A DNA stretch of 64,000 nucleotides from Leuconostoc citreum (GCF_004354555.1 NZ_PUFH01000002.1:124001-188000), one strand, 5' to 3'. Shown: positions 43,175-53,605, counted from the first letter of the stretch. A program made the numbers and translations. Notes: generated from the sequence alone by a model not told the origin.

Positions 43175-44872
43175 ATGGCAACGCCGCTTATCGATTTTCA
43201 GCATGTCACATTTAAATATCATGCACAAGCCGAACCCACGTTACACGATATTAATTTTCAGATTTTTCCTGGTGAGAAAGTATTAATTGCTGGTGCTTCG
43301 GGCTCAGGTAAAACAACCTTATTACGACTATTAAATGGTTTGATACCCGAAGCCTATGCTGGGGATGTGACTGGCACACTAAAACTCCGCGGTCGAGATA
43401 TTCTATCACAGTCGCTCTTCGAGTTATCTTTACAGGCTGGCACAGTACTACAGGATTCGGATGCCCAGTTCGTTGGTTTAACTGTGGCAGAAGATATTGC
43501 TTTTGCTCTAGAAAATGATGATCAACCAGTATCAAAAATTAAGGCTAAAGTAGCAAAATGGGCGCAACGTTTTGGCTTGAGTGAACGGTTAGAATTAGCG
43601 CCACAAATGTTGTCTGGTGGTCAAAAACAACGAACTGCTATGGCGGGTGTTTTAGTTGATGATGGGCGATTATTATTGTTTGATGAACCGTTAGCTAGTT
43701 TAGATCCTGCAGCAGGTAATGCTGCTATGGATATGATTAATCGTTTACAAGCTGAGCGTGATTTAACAGTTGTGATTATTGAACATCGTATTGAAGAAGT
43801 GTTGCGTGCAGATGTCGATCGGATCATTGTGATGTCTGATGGTCATATCGTAGCCGACGATACGCCAACTGCCATTATTCAGGCCGGTATATTGCCAGAA
43901 AACGGGCTTGACGAGCCGCTGTTTGTACAGTTATTACGTCGTTCGGGTATCGAAGTAGCAAAACTAGACCACGTAGCAGATGTTCAATTAGTCTCCGTTG
44001 ATGACCAAAAACATGCTATTGAACAACTGAAAGTGCCTGTGAAACGGCAGCCAGTCTTACCTGAAAAGTTAGTCGTTCAGAATTTGAATTTTGGTTACGA
44101 TACGCACGAAGCCTTATTTGAGGGGCTAAATACTAGCATTCGTCAAGGCGAAATACTGAGTATTGTTGGCAAAAATGGATCGGGGAAAACAACGCTTTCG
44201 CACCTGCTAACGGGCTTTTTAATGCCTGATTCGGGGGATATTTTGTTAGATGGGCAATCAGTTTTGCAGCAATCAATCAAAGAGCGCGCAGATCACATTG
44301 GCTATGTCTTACAAAACCCCAATCATATGATTACGAAAGCAACAGTTTATGATGAAGTTGCCAGTGGCTTGATTTTAAGACATGTCTCATCTGTTGAAAT
44401 AGAAACACGTGTCCGTGAAGTACTCAGTTTAGTTGATTTAGACGGCATGCGTCACTGGCCGATTGCCGCACTGAGTTTTGGCCAGAAAAAACGTTTGACA
44501 ATTGCGGCAGTGCTTGTGTTGCAACCAGAAATTTTAATTTTAGATGAACCGACAGCCGGTCAAGATGCCACACACACGGGTGAACTACTAAAGTTTTTGA
44601 CAAAAATCAATCAGCAATCACAGACAACTATCATCATTATTACCCACGACATGCATTTGTTAGCAAACTTTGTAACTCGGACGTTAGTGATTGTTGACGG
44701 GCAGTTATTGGCTGATACGACACCAGCTGAATTGCTTGCTAATGAAGCACTTGTTAAAGCGGCCAGTTTACGTACGACGAGTATTTATCAACTCGCAACA
44801 CGATTGCAAATTGATCACCCAGAGATGTTGAATGCCGCGATTGTATATGAAAATGCTACAGGAGAACGATGA
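43175..44872 (+). CDS. ECF transporter ATPase, two fused ABC domains
   Basis: 565 residues with two ABC cassettes. Walker A sequences are GASGSGKTT (~38) and GKNGSGKTT (~345). Signatures are LSGGQKQRTAM and LSFGQKKRLTI; Walker B sequences are LLLFDEPLASLD and ILILDEPTAGQD. The two EcfA subunits are thus one chain. ATG 43175 follows AAAGGA. Overlaps the T-component gene by 4 bases. Confidence 0.9.
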   Translation: MATPLIDFQHVTFKYHAQAEPTLHDINFQIFPGEKVLIAGASGSGKTTLLRLLNGLIPEAYAGDVTGTLKLRGRDILSQSLFELSLQAGTVLQDSDAQFVGLTVAEDIAFALENDDQPVSKIKAKVAKWAQRFGLSERLELAPQMLSGGQKQRTAMAGVLVDDGRLLLFDEPLASLDPAAGNAAMDMINRLQAERDLTVVIIEHRIEEVLRADVDRIIVMSDGHIVADDTPTAIIQAGILPENGLDEPLFVQLLRRSGIEVAKLDHVADVQLVSVDDQKHAIEQLKVPVKRQPVLPEKLVVQNLNFGYDTHEALFEGLNTSIRQGEILSIVGKNGSGKTTLSHLLTGFLMPDSGDILLDGQSVLQQSIKERADHIGYVLQNPNHMITKATVYDEVASGLILRHVSSVEIETRVREVLSLVDLDGMRHWPIAALSFGQKKRLTIAAVLVLQPEILILDEPTAGQDATHTGELLKFLTKINQQSQTTIIIITHDMHLLANFVTRTLVIVDGQLLADTTPAELLANEALVKAASLRTTSIYQLATRLQIDHPEMLNAAIVYENATGER

Positions 44873-45693
44873 ATAATTTATTTGGTTATAAAAAAAGAGA
44901 TACTTGGCTCAACCAAACAACTGGGACAGCAAAATTAATTGGTTTTCTGGCGTTAACAACGATGGGCATGTTGTCCTATGATACGCGTTTTTTACTATTT
45001 TTAAGTATCATGGCAGTTATTTTAATGCAAACAGCACATATTAAATATCACGAATATGCTTTGATGCTTAAACTGGTACTTTTTTTTGCAGTGATTAACC
45101 TTGTGATGGTAACCGTTTTGGCACCGCAATATGGTGTGTCATTATATGGGACACGTCATGTCTTGTTTGGTAACGGTTATTGGACGATAACACAAGAGCA
45201 ATTGTTCTATGAGTTTAATTTATTACTTAAATATTTCTTTTCATTGCCCTTGGCCATTGTCTTATTATTTACGACTAATCCCAGTGAATTTGCAGCCGGA
45301 TTGAATAAAATAGGCGTGCCTTATAAAGTTTCTTATGCTTTTGCAATCACTTTACGTTATATTCCCGATGTGCAAAGTGATTATCGTACTATTAGTTTAG
45401 CTCAGCAGGCGAGAGGCTATGAAATATCTACTAAGGCACCCTTATTAGCACGCTCAAAGGGCGCAGTGCAAATCATCTTACCACTTGTTTTTACAAGCCT
45501 TAATCGGATTGAAACGATTAGTCAAGCTATGGAATTGCGTCGGTTTGGACGTGAAAGTAAAAGATCTTGGTACCAAGAACAATCACTATCTAAAAGAGAT
45601 GGCGCCATCATTTTTGGGTCTGGTATCGTCATTATAATCGGTGTTTGGTTACTAGTGGTCAATCATGGGCGCATATATAATCCATTTAAATAA
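44869..45693 (+). CDS. ECF transporter T component (EcfT-like)
   Basis: 274 residues, about five to six membrane helices, with the EcfT coupling motif region ISLAQQARGYEI and a second one around SQAMELRRFGRESKR. It connects the S component to the ATPase. Translationally coupled to the ATPase gene (ATGA). Confidence 0.88.
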   Translation: MNNLFGYKKRDTWLNQTTGTAKLIGFLALTTMGMLSYDTRFLLFLSIMAVILMQTAHIKYHEYALMLKLVLFFAVINLVMVTVLAPQYGVSLYGTRHVLFGNGYWTITQEQLFYEFNLLLKYFFSLPLAIVLLFTTNPSEFAAGLNKIGVPYKVSYAFAITLRYIPDVQSDYRTISLAQQARGYEISTKAPLLARSKGAVQIILPLVFTSLNRIETISQAMELRRFGRESKRSWYQEQSLSKRDGAIIFGSGIVIIIGVWLLVVNHGRIYNPFK

Positions 45694-45710
45694 CAGAGAG
45701 GCTAAGTAAT

Positions 45711-47165
45711 GTGATGCTGACTACGAACAAATGGCAACTAACAGCACAGAAATATCAAGATAAATTATTAGTGGATTTATTGCAGTTTTTAGCAATACCG
45801 TCTGTCTTAGATCCGCAAACAGCTACTTTTCAAAGGCCTTTTGGCATTGGGATTGATACGGCGTTACAATTTTTAGTTGATATAGCAACGCGTGATGGCT
45901 TTAAGGTAGAACGTGTTGCAGACAACATGGTTGTGACAGTTGATTACGGACCAGATGATGTGCCAGAGACTGTGGGCGTTTTATCTCATGTTGATGTTGT
46001 TCCCGGTAATGCAGCAGCATGGCGGGTTACGATGCCTTTTAGTCCTAAAATTGTTGATGATCGTCTTTATGGCCGCGGGGTATATGATATGAAGGCAGAT
46101 TTAATTGCGAGCTATTATGCCTTAAAGCAGTTAAAGGATCAGGGCTTTGTACCCAAAAGAAAAATTCGCTTAATTTTCGGTAGTGATGAAGAATCTGATT
46201 GGCGCGACATGCAAGCCTATTTAAAAGATTTTGGTGAGCCAACACTTGGTTTTTCACCTGATGGAACCTTTCCTGTAGTCCCAGGTGAAAAAGGAGTCCA
46301 GACAATTACCATGCGTTTCGTAGGCGATACTTTTGATTATCGCGAATTTGAATTACTGGCTTTTCAAGCGGGAACGCGTGACAATGTTGTTCCCGGCAAA
46401 GCCACGGCAATTGTTAAATTGTCAGATAATCAGGATATTAATTTGTTTTTAAAACAATACGAGCAATACTTGACCGCAGAACCATTAATTAGTGGTATTG
46501 GTCAATATGATGACGGTGAAATTCATCTGACTTTGTATGGCAAATCAGTACATGGTGCTTATCCTGAAGACGGATTGAATGCAGGCACTTATTTAGCGCA
46601 TTTTCTAAGTCATTACGCCTTCCAACACCAAGCACAAGCTTTACTCCACCAATTAGGCGATGTGTATCATCGTGATGTCTTTGCAGCAAACATCGGTTTA
46701 GCTTACCATGATCAAATTATGGGCGATTTAACGATGAATGTAGGGCAAACAGTTTATCGTCAGGGGCAGGAAGGCTACATTAGAATTCAATTTAGGTATC
46801 CAGTTGGCATGAGCGAAACGACAATTCTAACTCAAATTCAACGTCATGTCGGTCCGTTAAAAGCTAAAATTTTTAAAGAAGTACAATTTGGTAGTCAACC
46901 ACATATGGTCGATTTAAATGATGTCATTGTGACTAAATTACAAAATATATACGCGCAACAGACAAACACAGATAAAACGTATAAAATATCAAATGGTGGT
47001 TCATATGCCCGTTTATTAAAACGTGGCGTAGCCTTTGGGGGGCAATTTCCCAACTTGCCAGTGATGAGTCATCAGCCAGATGAATATGTATTGCTGTCTA
47101 ATATTTCTCGCGCGCAAGCTATTTTTGCACAAGCCTTATATGAGCTAGCAGAAACAACAACTTGA
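45711..47165 (+). CDS. M20 family dipeptidase (PepV-like)
   Basis: 484 residues. Metal/active-site motifs: LSHVDVVPGNAAAW, LYGRGVYDMKADL, IFGSDEESDWRDM and a late His in LPVMSHQPDEYVL. Length and motifs fit PepV/Sapep-type dipeptidases, although GRGxxDDKGP reads GRGVYDMKADL. It probably releases amino acids (including methionine) from dipeptides. GTG 45711 or ATG 45714 follow GAGAGG; 17 bases after EcfT, so likely within the T-box operon. Confidence 0.85.
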   Translation: MMLTTNKWQLTAQKYQDKLLVDLLQFLAIPSVLDPQTATFQRPFGIGIDTALQFLVDIATRDGFKVERVADNMVVTVDYGPDDVPETVGVLSHVDVVPGNAAAWRVTMPFSPKIVDDRLYGRGVYDMKADLIASYYALKQLKDQGFVPKRKIRLIFGSDEESDWRDMQAYLKDFGEPTLGFSPDGTFPVVPGEKGVQTITMRFVGDTFDYREFELLAFQAGTRDNVVPGKATAIVKLSDNQDINLFLKQYEQYLTAEPLISGIGQYDDGEIHLTLYGKSVHGAYPEDGLNAGTYLAHFLSHYAFQHQAQALLHQLGDVYHRDVFAANIGLAYHDQIMGDLTMNVGQTVYRQGQEGYIRIQFRYPVGMSETTILTQIQRHVGPLKAKIFKEVQFGSQPHMVDLNDVIVTKLQNIYAQQTNTDKTYKISNGGSYARLLKRGVAFGGQFPNLPVMSHQPDEYVLLSNISRAQAIFAQALYELAETTT

Positions 47166-47190
47166 CAAAGCGAACAAACGTTCCTATAAT
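47162..47190 (+). promoter_or_regulatory. Consensus promoter of the SOS small gene
   Basis: TTGACA (47162-47167), 17 bases, TATAAT (47185-47190): perfect boxes and spacing. The -35 overlaps the stop of the upstream gene. Confidence 0.9.
47171..47184. promoter_or_regulatory. LexA (SOS) operator
   Basis: CGAACAAACGTTCC fits the Bacillus LexA/DinR consensus CGAACRNRYGTTYC at every position and lies exactly between the -35 and -10 boxes. Confidence 0.85.
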
Positions 47191-47230
47191 TTGAGATAAT
47201 TAAGCAAATAATGACATTGAGAGAAAACGC

Positions 47231-47536
47231 ATGCAGTTACCTGAATTTAGACAAGCCCTAGAAGACAAACTAAGCGCACAAAGTGTGGCACGCGTTCTGG
47301 CCTCAGCGTATGATTTCCAAGTAGCACAAAATAATAATAGAACACCACGGGCACGCTATGGTACTGTGAAAATGACAAAAGAAGCAGATGCCATGTGGGA
47401 AACAGTGGTTAGCAACATTTTAGCGGGGATGTCGGCCAACAGTGATCGTGATATTTTACAACGATTGGCTGATGATGAATTTATTGCAATGGTTGAAGAG
47501 GGGCTAGAGGAAATTAATTTTACGACAGAATTTTAG
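47231..47536 (+). CDS. Small hypothetical protein, probably SOS-induced
   Basis: 101 residues, no recognised family, no signal or membrane segment. It looks like an all-alpha acidic protein with a basic patch (NNNRTPRARYGTVKMTKEAD). Its only promoter is fully consensus and carries a LexA box, so it should be strongly expressed upon DNA damage. ATG 47231 has a weak GAGAG site. No terminator is evident between it and rpsF; a separate weak promoter (TTGAAA 47595, TATCAT 47619) lies before rpsF. Confidence 0.8.
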   Translation: MQLPEFRQALEDKLSAQSVARVLASAYDFQVAQNNNRTPRARYGTVKMTKEADAMWETVVSNILAGMSANSDRDILQRLADDEFIAMVEEGLEEINFTTEF

Positions 47537-47655
47537 TTTTTTCTTTCGGAGGAACGTATAATATAGTGACCGGCTGGAAAATTCTGATAAGTACTTGAAA
47601 TTTACCCTTGTTTTGTAGTATCATTAATAATTGTGAATGCACAAAAGTGCAAACA

Positions 47656-47691
47656 CTCCTTGCAGCCAAGGCTGCCAGAGACCAAAAGGAG
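47656..47691 (+). promoter_or_regulatory. rpsF leader structure sequestering the Shine-Dalgarno
   Basis: CTCCTT (47656-47661) pairs with AAGGAG (47686-47691), the ribosome site of rpsF. Inside is a perfect GCAGCC/GGCTGC hairpin, with a 10-base bulge (47676-47685) on the 3' side. Such a structure is consistent with S6 (S6:S18) autoregulation known from rpsF leaders, but the exact Rfam match was not tested. Confidence 0.6.
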
Positions 47692-47701
47692 GAAATAAAA
47701 C

Positions 47702-47998
47702 ATGGCTACATCATACGAAATGACTTACATCGTTCGCCCTGATATGGAAGCGGATGCAAAGAAAGCGCTTGTAGAGCGTTTTGATGGTATCTTGACTAAC
47801 AACGGCGCAACAATTACTAAGTCTGCTGATTGGGCAACACGTCGTTTTGCATACGAAATTGCTGGTTACCGCGAAGGCGTATACCACGTCATCAATTTCA
47901 CTGCTGAAGACGATGCTGCAATCAACGAATTTGATCGTTTGGCAAAGATTTCACAAGATATCTTACGTCATATGATTGTTAAGCGCGACGCAGAATAA
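47702..47998 (+). CDS. rpsF: 30S ribosomal protein S6
   Basis: 98 residues: [46 protein letters not shown], matching S6. First gene of the rpsF-ssb-rpsR operon conserved in Firmicutes. Confidence 0.97.
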   Translation: MATSYEMTYIVRPDMEADAKKALVERFDGILTNNGATITKSADWATRRFAYEIAGYREGVYHVINFTAEDDAAINEFDRLAKISQDILRHMIVKRDAE

Positions 47999-48030
47999 TT
48001 CTGAAATTCCACTGGTGAAGGAGCTTTAAT

Positions 48031-48576
48031 ATGATTAATCGAGTAGTATTGATTGGGCGATTGACCCGGGATGTGGAATTACGCTATACGCAATCGGGTA
48101 CAGCGGTCGGCACGTTTAGCTTGGCGGTAAATCGCCAGTTCACTAATCAATCTGGTGAACGTGAAGCTGACTTTATTAACGCCGTTATCTGGCGAAAAGC
48201 AGCGGAAAATTTTGCAAATTTCACTGGTAAGGGCGCTTTAGTCGCTGTCGAGGGTCGTTTGCAGACAAGAAATTATGAAAATAATCAAGGCCAGCGTGTA
48301 TACGTTACCGAGGTTGTTGTCGATAATTTCTCATTACTTGAATCACGTGCTGAAAGCGATAAGCGTCGTGCCCAAAATGGTACGTCAGCAACAACACCTT
48401 CAAATGATAATCATTTTGGTGGTAGTGAAAGTAATAATAACTTTAATGCTGTTGATCCTTTTGCTGGTGCAAATCAAAACACCCAAAAATCAACTGCAAC
48501 AAGTGAAGCACCTAACCCATTTGCGGCTAGTGGCAAAACAGAAATTGATATATCAGATGATGATTTACCATTTTAA
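48031..48576 (+). CDS. ssb: Single-stranded DNA-binding protein
   Basis: 181 residues: [35 protein letters not shown], the OB fold to about 110, then a Gln/Asn/Ser-rich linker and the acidic partner-binding tail ending [15 protein letters not shown] precedes the ATG. Confidence 0.97.
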   Translation: MINRVVLIGRLTRDVELRYTQSGTAVGTFSLAVNRQFTNQSGEREADFINAVIWRKAAENFANFTGKGALVAVEGRLQTRNYENNQGQRVYVTEVVVDNFSLLESRAESDKRRAQNGTSATTPSNDNHFGGSESNNNFNAVDPFAGANQNTQKSTATSEAPNPFAASGKTEIDISDDDLPF

Positions 48577-48610
48577 AAATATTTAAATTATTAGGAAAGG
48601 AGCTTCAATC

Positions 48611-48895
48611 ATGTCAGAACAAAACTCACGTCCACAAAACTCAGAACGTCCACAACGTTCACGTCGTCCACAAGGCGGCCCACGTCGTCGCCGTAAGGTC
48701 GACTACATTGCAGCCAATCATATTGAATTTATTGACTACAAGAACACAGAATTGTTGGAACGCTTTATTTCAGAACGCGGTAAGATTTTGCCACGTCGTG
48801 TAACAGGTACATCAGCTAAGAACCAACGCAAGGTAACAACAGCTATCAAGCGTGCGCGTATCATGGCTTTGTTGCCATTCGTTACAGAAGACTAA
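48611..48895 (+). CDS. rpsR: 30S ribosomal protein S18
   Basis: 94 residues, with a Gln/Arg/Pro-rich N-terminal extension and the S18 core [61 protein letters not shown]. Lacks the Zn-type cysteines. Confidence 0.97.
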   Translation: MSEQNSRPQNSERPQRSRRPQGGPRRRRKVDYIAANHIEFIDYKNTELLERFISERGKILPRRVTGTSAKNQRKVTTAIKRARIMALLPFVTED

Positions 48896-48915
48896 TTAAT
48901 ATTATTCTGCTTTAG

Positions 48916-48945
48916 AAAGCTCAGGTATTTAACCTGGGCTTTTTT
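48916..48945 (+). terminator. Terminator after rpsR
   Basis: 11-bp arms with one G-T (48916-48926 and 48932-48942) and a T run. Confidence 0.85.
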
Positions 48946-49043
48946 GTTTATTTTGAAAAAAGCGAACTGTGGTAAAATAGGGTATATGATTTTTTTGACA
49001 AAAAATAGTCAAAAAGTAAACATGGGGAATATTGAGGTTACTT

Positions 49044-51074
49044 GTGAAAAAGCTGTTTAATTTTAAAACATTACCAATATTTTTTCAAAGTACAAAATTA
49101 GGGACTGTAGCATTATTACTGTTGTTAGTCAGCCTATTGAGTGCTTTTTTTGCGGTACTTGTCAATTGGGTTTTTGGATTGATTTGGTTGATTGTTGTAA
49201 TTATTGGTTTGATTTATTCTGGTCAGGCGCTGAAAGAGGTTAGTGAGAATGCACAGGAATACCTTTCAGGATTAGGCTATCGCATTTCTCGTAGTGAACA
49301 AGAAGCTTTGATTCGGATGCCTATTGGTATTATATTGCTAAATGATACTGAAAAAATAGATTGGATTAATCCTTACATGCAAGGTTATATTGGTAAGCGT
49401 GATGTTTTAGGATTATCGCTATCCGATTTAGATGGCAATCTCGCTGCTGATGTCAAAAACTACTCTGATGCAAAAGAAACGAATACAATTACATGGCAAG
49501 ATAAACAGTTCTCGCTTTATGTACAGCAAAATTTGCGCGTCATTTATATGATGGATATTAGTGAGTATGCTGCTATTGCCACAGAATATGATAATCATCA
49601 ATTATTTAGTGGTTTAATTTCTGTTGATAACTATGAAGAAGTTACAGAAGGCATGAGTGAATCAGAAACTTCTACACTTCGAACTTATGTCACAGGCGCA
49701 TTATCTGATTGGGCAACCACGCATCATATTTATTTAAGAAGGCTAAATACAGTTCATTATGTCATGTTTGGCTATAAAACTGCGTTACAAGAAGCAGAAA
49801 AAGATAAGTTTTCAGTACTAAAAGCAATCCGAGAGGCCACAGCACAACAAAATTCACCGGTGACGTTATCCATGGGTGTTGCTTATGGTGAGCAGGATAT
49901 TATTCAACTAGCTAAAATGGCACAAACCAACTTAGATTTAGCATTAGGTCGTGGTGGTGACCAGGTTGTTGTCAAGTCTAATCAATCAGCTGCTCGCTTT
50001 TATGGTGGTGCAACAAACCCAATGGAAAAGCGGACACGTGTCCGCGCACGTATGATTTCACAAACTGTCGCTGAATTAATGGAACAATCTGATAACATTA
50101 TGATTGTTGGCCATGCAACACCAGATTTAGATGCTATTGGTGCCGGATTAGGTATCTGGCGTATGGCACAAACTAAAAATAAGCCAGCATTCGTTATTAT
50201 TGACCAAAAAACGGTATATAGTGATATTAAATTATTATTGGCAGAAATTAGAAAAAATACACCTGACATTGTCGCACCAGGTTCCAATATTAATGATTCG
50301 ATTGTTGATGAAACACGTGCCTTAAAGCTAGTGCGTGAGAACACATTGCTGATATTAATTGACCATGCACAATCGGCAATTACTAGTGCACCACATTTGC
50401 TCGATAGGTTAGCCAACCGAGTGGTAGTGATTGATCACCACCGTTTAGCAGAACAAGGGTTGGACCAAAAACCTTTGTTGACTTATGTTGAGCCCTATGC
50501 ATCGTCAACCTCTGAGTTAGTTGTAGAAATGTTACAGTATCAAGATCAGAGCCATGCGCCGATTACAAAATTAGAAGCGACCGCTATGCTTGGTGGCATT
50601 CAAATTGACACGAAAAACTTTACCTTGCGAACTGGTTCACGTACATTTGATGCGGCAAGTTATCTTAGAGCCAATGGAGCAGATAGTAATTTGATTCAAT
50701 CGTTTATGAAAGAAAACCTAACTGATTTTAAATCACGTACGCATCTCATTAATTTGGCAGTGGTGGATTCAGGTAATGCTATTGTGACAGGAGAAAGTAA
50801 TCAAACCTATTCGGGTTTGATTACAGCACAAGCAGCAGATGAATTATTACAAATCAGCAGTGTAGAAGCTTCTTATGTTGTGACAAAGCGTGCGGATGGT
50901 CGTGTCGGTATTTCGGCGCGTTCAACAGGACAACGCAATGTGCAACGTATTATGGAAGCAATGGGTGGTGGGGGCCACTTATCCAATGCGGCAACACAAA
51001 TTTCAGGTGAGACACCAGAAGCAGTGACAAAGCAGTTAAAAGAAGTCTTACAAGCAGCCATTGAAGCACAGTAA
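49044..51074 (+). CDS. gdpP: c-di-AMP phosphodiesterase GdpP
   Basis: 676 residues. Two N-terminal helices (to about 60), a PAS-like domain, a degenerate GGDEF domain (~170-300, no GGDEF motif), then DHH/DHHA1 domains: [38 protein letters not shown]. It hydrolyses c-di-AMP. The likely start is GTG 49044, 6 bases from GAGG; TTG 49032 is the alternative. rplI and dnaC follow. Confidence 0.93.
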   Translation: MKKLFNFKTLPIFFQSTKLGTVALLLLLVSLLSAFFAVLVNWVFGLIWLIVVIIGLIYSGQALKEVSENAQEYLSGLGYRISRSEQEALIRMPIGIILLNDTEKIDWINPYMQGYIGKRDVLGLSLSDLDGNLAADVKNYSDAKETNTITWQDKQFSLYVQQNLRVIYMMDISEYAAIATEYDNHQLFSGLISVDNYEEVTEGMSESETSTLRTYVTGALSDWATTHHIYLRRLNTVHYVMFGYKTALQEAEKDKFSVLKAIREATAQQNSPVTLSMGVAYGEQDIIQLAKMAQTNLDLALGRGGDQVVVKSNQSAARFYGGATNPMEKRTRVRARMISQTVAELMEQSDNIMIVGHATPDLDAIGAGLGIWRMAQTKNKPAFVIIDQKTVYSDIKLLLAEIRKNTPDIVAPGSNINDSIVDETRALKLVRENTLLILIDHAQSAITSAPHLLDRLANRVVVIDHHRLAEQGLDQKPLLTYVEPYASSTSELVVEMLQYQDQSHAPITKLEATAMLGGIQIDTKNFTLRTGSRTFDAASYLRANGADSNLIQSFMKENLTDFKSRTHLINLAVVDSGNAIVTGESNQTYSGLITAQAADELLQISSVEASYVVTKRADGRVGISARSTGQRNVQRIMEAMGGGGHLSNAATQISGETPEAVTKQLKEVLQAAIEAQ

Positions 51075-51123
51075 TTGGGGAATACGCTGTCAGCTAGTGC
51101 ATACAAATAGAAGGAGATTCAAG

Positions 51124-51576
51124 ATGAAAGTTGTATTTTTAGAAGATGTTAAAGGTCGTGGCAAAAAAGGTGAAATTAAAGAAGTACCGGATGGTTACGC
51201 CAACAATTTTTTGATTAAAAATAAAAAAGCCGAACCAGCAACAGGTAAAAATTTAGGTGCTGTTAAAGGGCGTCAAAAAGCAGAGGAAAAGGCAGCAGCT
51301 GAAGCCTTAGCCGAAGCCGAACAACTAAAGGCTAAAATGGCAGATGAAAAATTTGTTGTAGAAGTTAAGGGGAAGTCCGGTGCCGACGGACGTTTGTTTG
51401 GTGCTATTTCAACTAAGCAAATTGTTGCCGCATTAGCAGCACAAAAACAAATTAAGCTGGATAAGCGCAAATTATTGTTGAATCAACCCATACATGCATT
51501 GGGATATACGAATGTTCCAGTTAAGTTGCATCGTGATGTTGTAGCCAATTTGCGTGTACACGTCAGCGAGGGATAA
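51124..51576 (+). CDS. rplI: 50S ribosomal protein L9
   Basis: 150 residues: [36 protein letters not shown], a long charged central helix and the C-terminal domain with [18 protein letters not shown] before the ATG. Next to dnaC, as in most Firmicutes. Confidence 0.97.
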   Translation: MKVVFLEDVKGRGKKGEIKEVPDGYANNFLIKNKKAEPATGKNLGAVKGRQKAEEKAAAEALAEAEQLKAKMADEKFVVEVKGKSGADGRLFGAISTKQIVAALAAQKQIKLDKRKLLLNQPIHALGYTNVPVKLHRDVVANLRVHVSEG

Positions 51577-51577
51577 T

Positions 51578-53044
51578 ATGGACAATCCGGGATCATACGA
51601 GTATCGGCAAGTACCACAAGATGTGGATGCGGAACGTGCGGTGCTCGGGGCCATTTTTTTCGATGTGAGATCAGATAGTGCCATGGTAGAAGCTCAGGCG
51701 ATTTTGGAACCTGCGGACTTTTATCGTCAAGCGCATCAAACAATTTTCAAAGCGATGCAGCAGTTAGTCGATGAACAGCGCCCTATTGATATGTTGACGT
51801 TGCAAGACAAGCTTAATAGCATGCAACAACTTGAAAATGTTGGTGGCATGACATATTTGGCCGAAATATCTGAGTCATCGGCGTCTTCAGCCAATTTAAA
51901 GCATTATGCAAATATTGTCCGCGAAAAATCCGTTTTACGTCGTATTATTGAAACATTAACACGTAGCATGTCTTTGGCATATGATGCTGCTGAACCGAGT
52001 GAAGATATCTTAGATATACTTAACCGTAATTTAGATACATTGGCGGAAAATCGTGGTGACGAAGATTTTCAAAAAATTAAAGATGTCTTGCGTGAATTTC
52101 AAGAGAACTTAGATAACGCTGTTGAAAACGACAATGATATTGTTGGGTTAGCCACAGGGTATCCGGAGTTAGATAATTTGACGCACGGCTTTCGAGAAGA
52201 TCAAATGGTTGTTTTAGGGGCTCGACCAGCAGTCGGAAAGACTGCATTTGTGTTAAATATTGCAAAGAACGTTGCTAAAGCAGAACAAGTGCCTGTGGTT
52301 GTTTTCAGTTTGGAAATGGGTGCAGTTGACCTAGTGACACGATTGGTTGCGGCCGAAGGGGCAATTGATTCGGCTCACCTAACGACTGGGCAAATGTCCC
52401 AAGATGATTGGCAATCACTAACATTAGCCATGCAATCCTTGGCTAACATGCAAATTTACATGGATGATACACCAGGTATTAAAATTAATCAAATTAGTGC
52501 CAAACTACGTAAGTTAGAAAAAGACTTGCTCAATGATATGACGCAAGAAGACAGAATTAACAATCCTCACCCAATTGGTATGGTCATTATTGATTATCTG
52601 GGTTTGATTGAATCGAATAACACAGAAAGCAGACAGCAAGCTGTGTCGGAAATATCACGTGCCATTAAGAAATTAGCGAAGGAATTGCATACGCCAATTT
52701 TAGCCTTAGCACAGCTTAGCCGAGGCGTTGAACAACGGACTGATAAGCGGCCAGTGTTATCAGATTTGCGAGAATCTGGTTCGATTGAACAGGATGCAGA
52801 TATTGTTGCCTTTTTATATCGTGATGATTATTATCGTAACGATGGGACAGATGAAGACGGTAGTGGGGATCAGCGTAATGATGATGAGGCTGTTCCAATT
52901 GAAATCATTTTGGAAAAGAATCGTGCTGGTGCGCGAGGCACTGCAACGCTGATGTTTAATAAACCAACATTCAAATTTAGTCCGATGGCGCCGTTGTTTC
53001 GCGACGATCCAAATGCTGGACCAAATGGTAACCCAGGGTGGTAA
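51578..53044 (+). CDS. dnaC: Replicative DNA helicase
   Basis: 488 residues. N-terminal helical domain (QVPQDVDAERAVLGAIF), RecA core with Walker A GARPAVGKTAF and Walker B GMVIIDYLGLI, plus the arginine-finger region AQLSRGVEQR. DnaB-type helicase, called DnaC in Bacillus. ATG 51578 is one base after the rplI stop. Confidence 0.96.
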   Translation: MDNPGSYEYRQVPQDVDAERAVLGAIFFDVRSDSAMVEAQAILEPADFYRQAHQTIFKAMQQLVDEQRPIDMLTLQDKLNSMQQLENVGGMTYLAEISESSASSANLKHYANIVREKSVLRRIIETLTRSMSLAYDAAEPSEDILDILNRNLDTLAENRGDEDFQKIKDVLREFQENLDNAVENDNDIVGLATGYPELDNLTHGFREDQMVVLGARPAVGKTAFVLNIAKNVAKAEQVPVVVFSLEMGAVDLVTRLVAAEGAIDSAHLTTGQMSQDDWQSLTLAMQSLANMQIYMDDTPGIKINQISAKLRKLEKDLLNDMTQEDRINNPHPIGMVIIDYLGLIESNNTESRQQAVSEISRAIKKLAKELHTPILALAQLSRGVEQRTDKRPVLSDLRESGSIEQDADIVAFLYRDDYYRNDGTDEDGSGDQRNDDEAVPIEIILEKNRAGARGTATLMFNKPTFKFSPMAPLFRDDPNAGPNGNPGW

Positions 53045-53080
53045 AAAAGGACGACCATATATTGGCCGTCCCTTTTTTTT
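53043..53080. terminator. Bidirectional terminator between dnaC and ybaK
   Basis: Stem of about 14 bp with one mismatch, flanked by A and T runs. Confidence 0.8.
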
Positions 53081-53086
53081 ATTATT

Positions 53087-53584
53087 TTATTTATCCAGCA
53101 AGTCAGCAAATGTGGCACCGACTAGTGTTGCGATATCTTTTGGTTTAACTTTATCAGAACGGCCAAGTTCACCAGCGCTGACCAGAAAATAAGGGGCAGT
53201 TTCAGCAGTACTATCGATAAAAATGGGGAAATGTTTATTTTGCCAAATACCCACTGGGTTATTAGCGCCATGAACGTATCCGGTAGTTTTTTGCAGTTCT
53301 TTCAAAGACAACATGGTAACTTTCTTATTGTCAGAAACGTGTGCTAATTTTTTCATGGCGAGGTGTTGTGTAATGGGAATAATTGCTACCACTGGACCAG
53401 TCTTATCACCAGTAGCCGCTAACGTTTTATAGATGTCTGCGTGTTTGACATTGAATTTTTCTAATAGAGCATCCCGTTGGGCTTCAGTTTTGTCTAGAAT
53501 ATTAAATTCAAAGCCTTCGTATGCCACATCGTGCTTATCCATAATCTGCTCAGGTAATGTTTTTTTGATTTTCTTTTTTGCCAT
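53087..53584 (-). CDS. ybaK: Cys-tRNA(Pro)/Cys-tRNA(Cys) deacylase YbaK/EbsC
   Basis: 165 residues: AIIPITQHLAMKKLAHVSDNKKVTML and TGYVHGANNPVGIWQNKHFPIFIDSTAE, typical of the YbaK/EbsC editing family. The active-site lysine is in MKKLAH. It hydrolyses mischarged Cys-tRNA(Pro). The ATG has no Shine-Dalgarno; TAAACT (minus 53600-53594) with a TGG extension lies about nine bases before it, so it may be leaderless. Confidence 0.88.
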   Translation of the reverse strand: MAKKKIKKTLPEQIMDKHDVAYEGFEFNILDKTEAQRDALLEKFNVKHADIYKTLAATGDKTGPVVAIIPITQHLAMKKLAHVSDNKKVTMLSLKELQKTTGYVHGANNPVGIWQNKHFPIFIDSTAETAPYFLVSAGELGRSDKVKPKDIATLVGATFADLLDK

Positions 53585-53605
53585 AATAATGACAGTTTAC
53601 CACAA

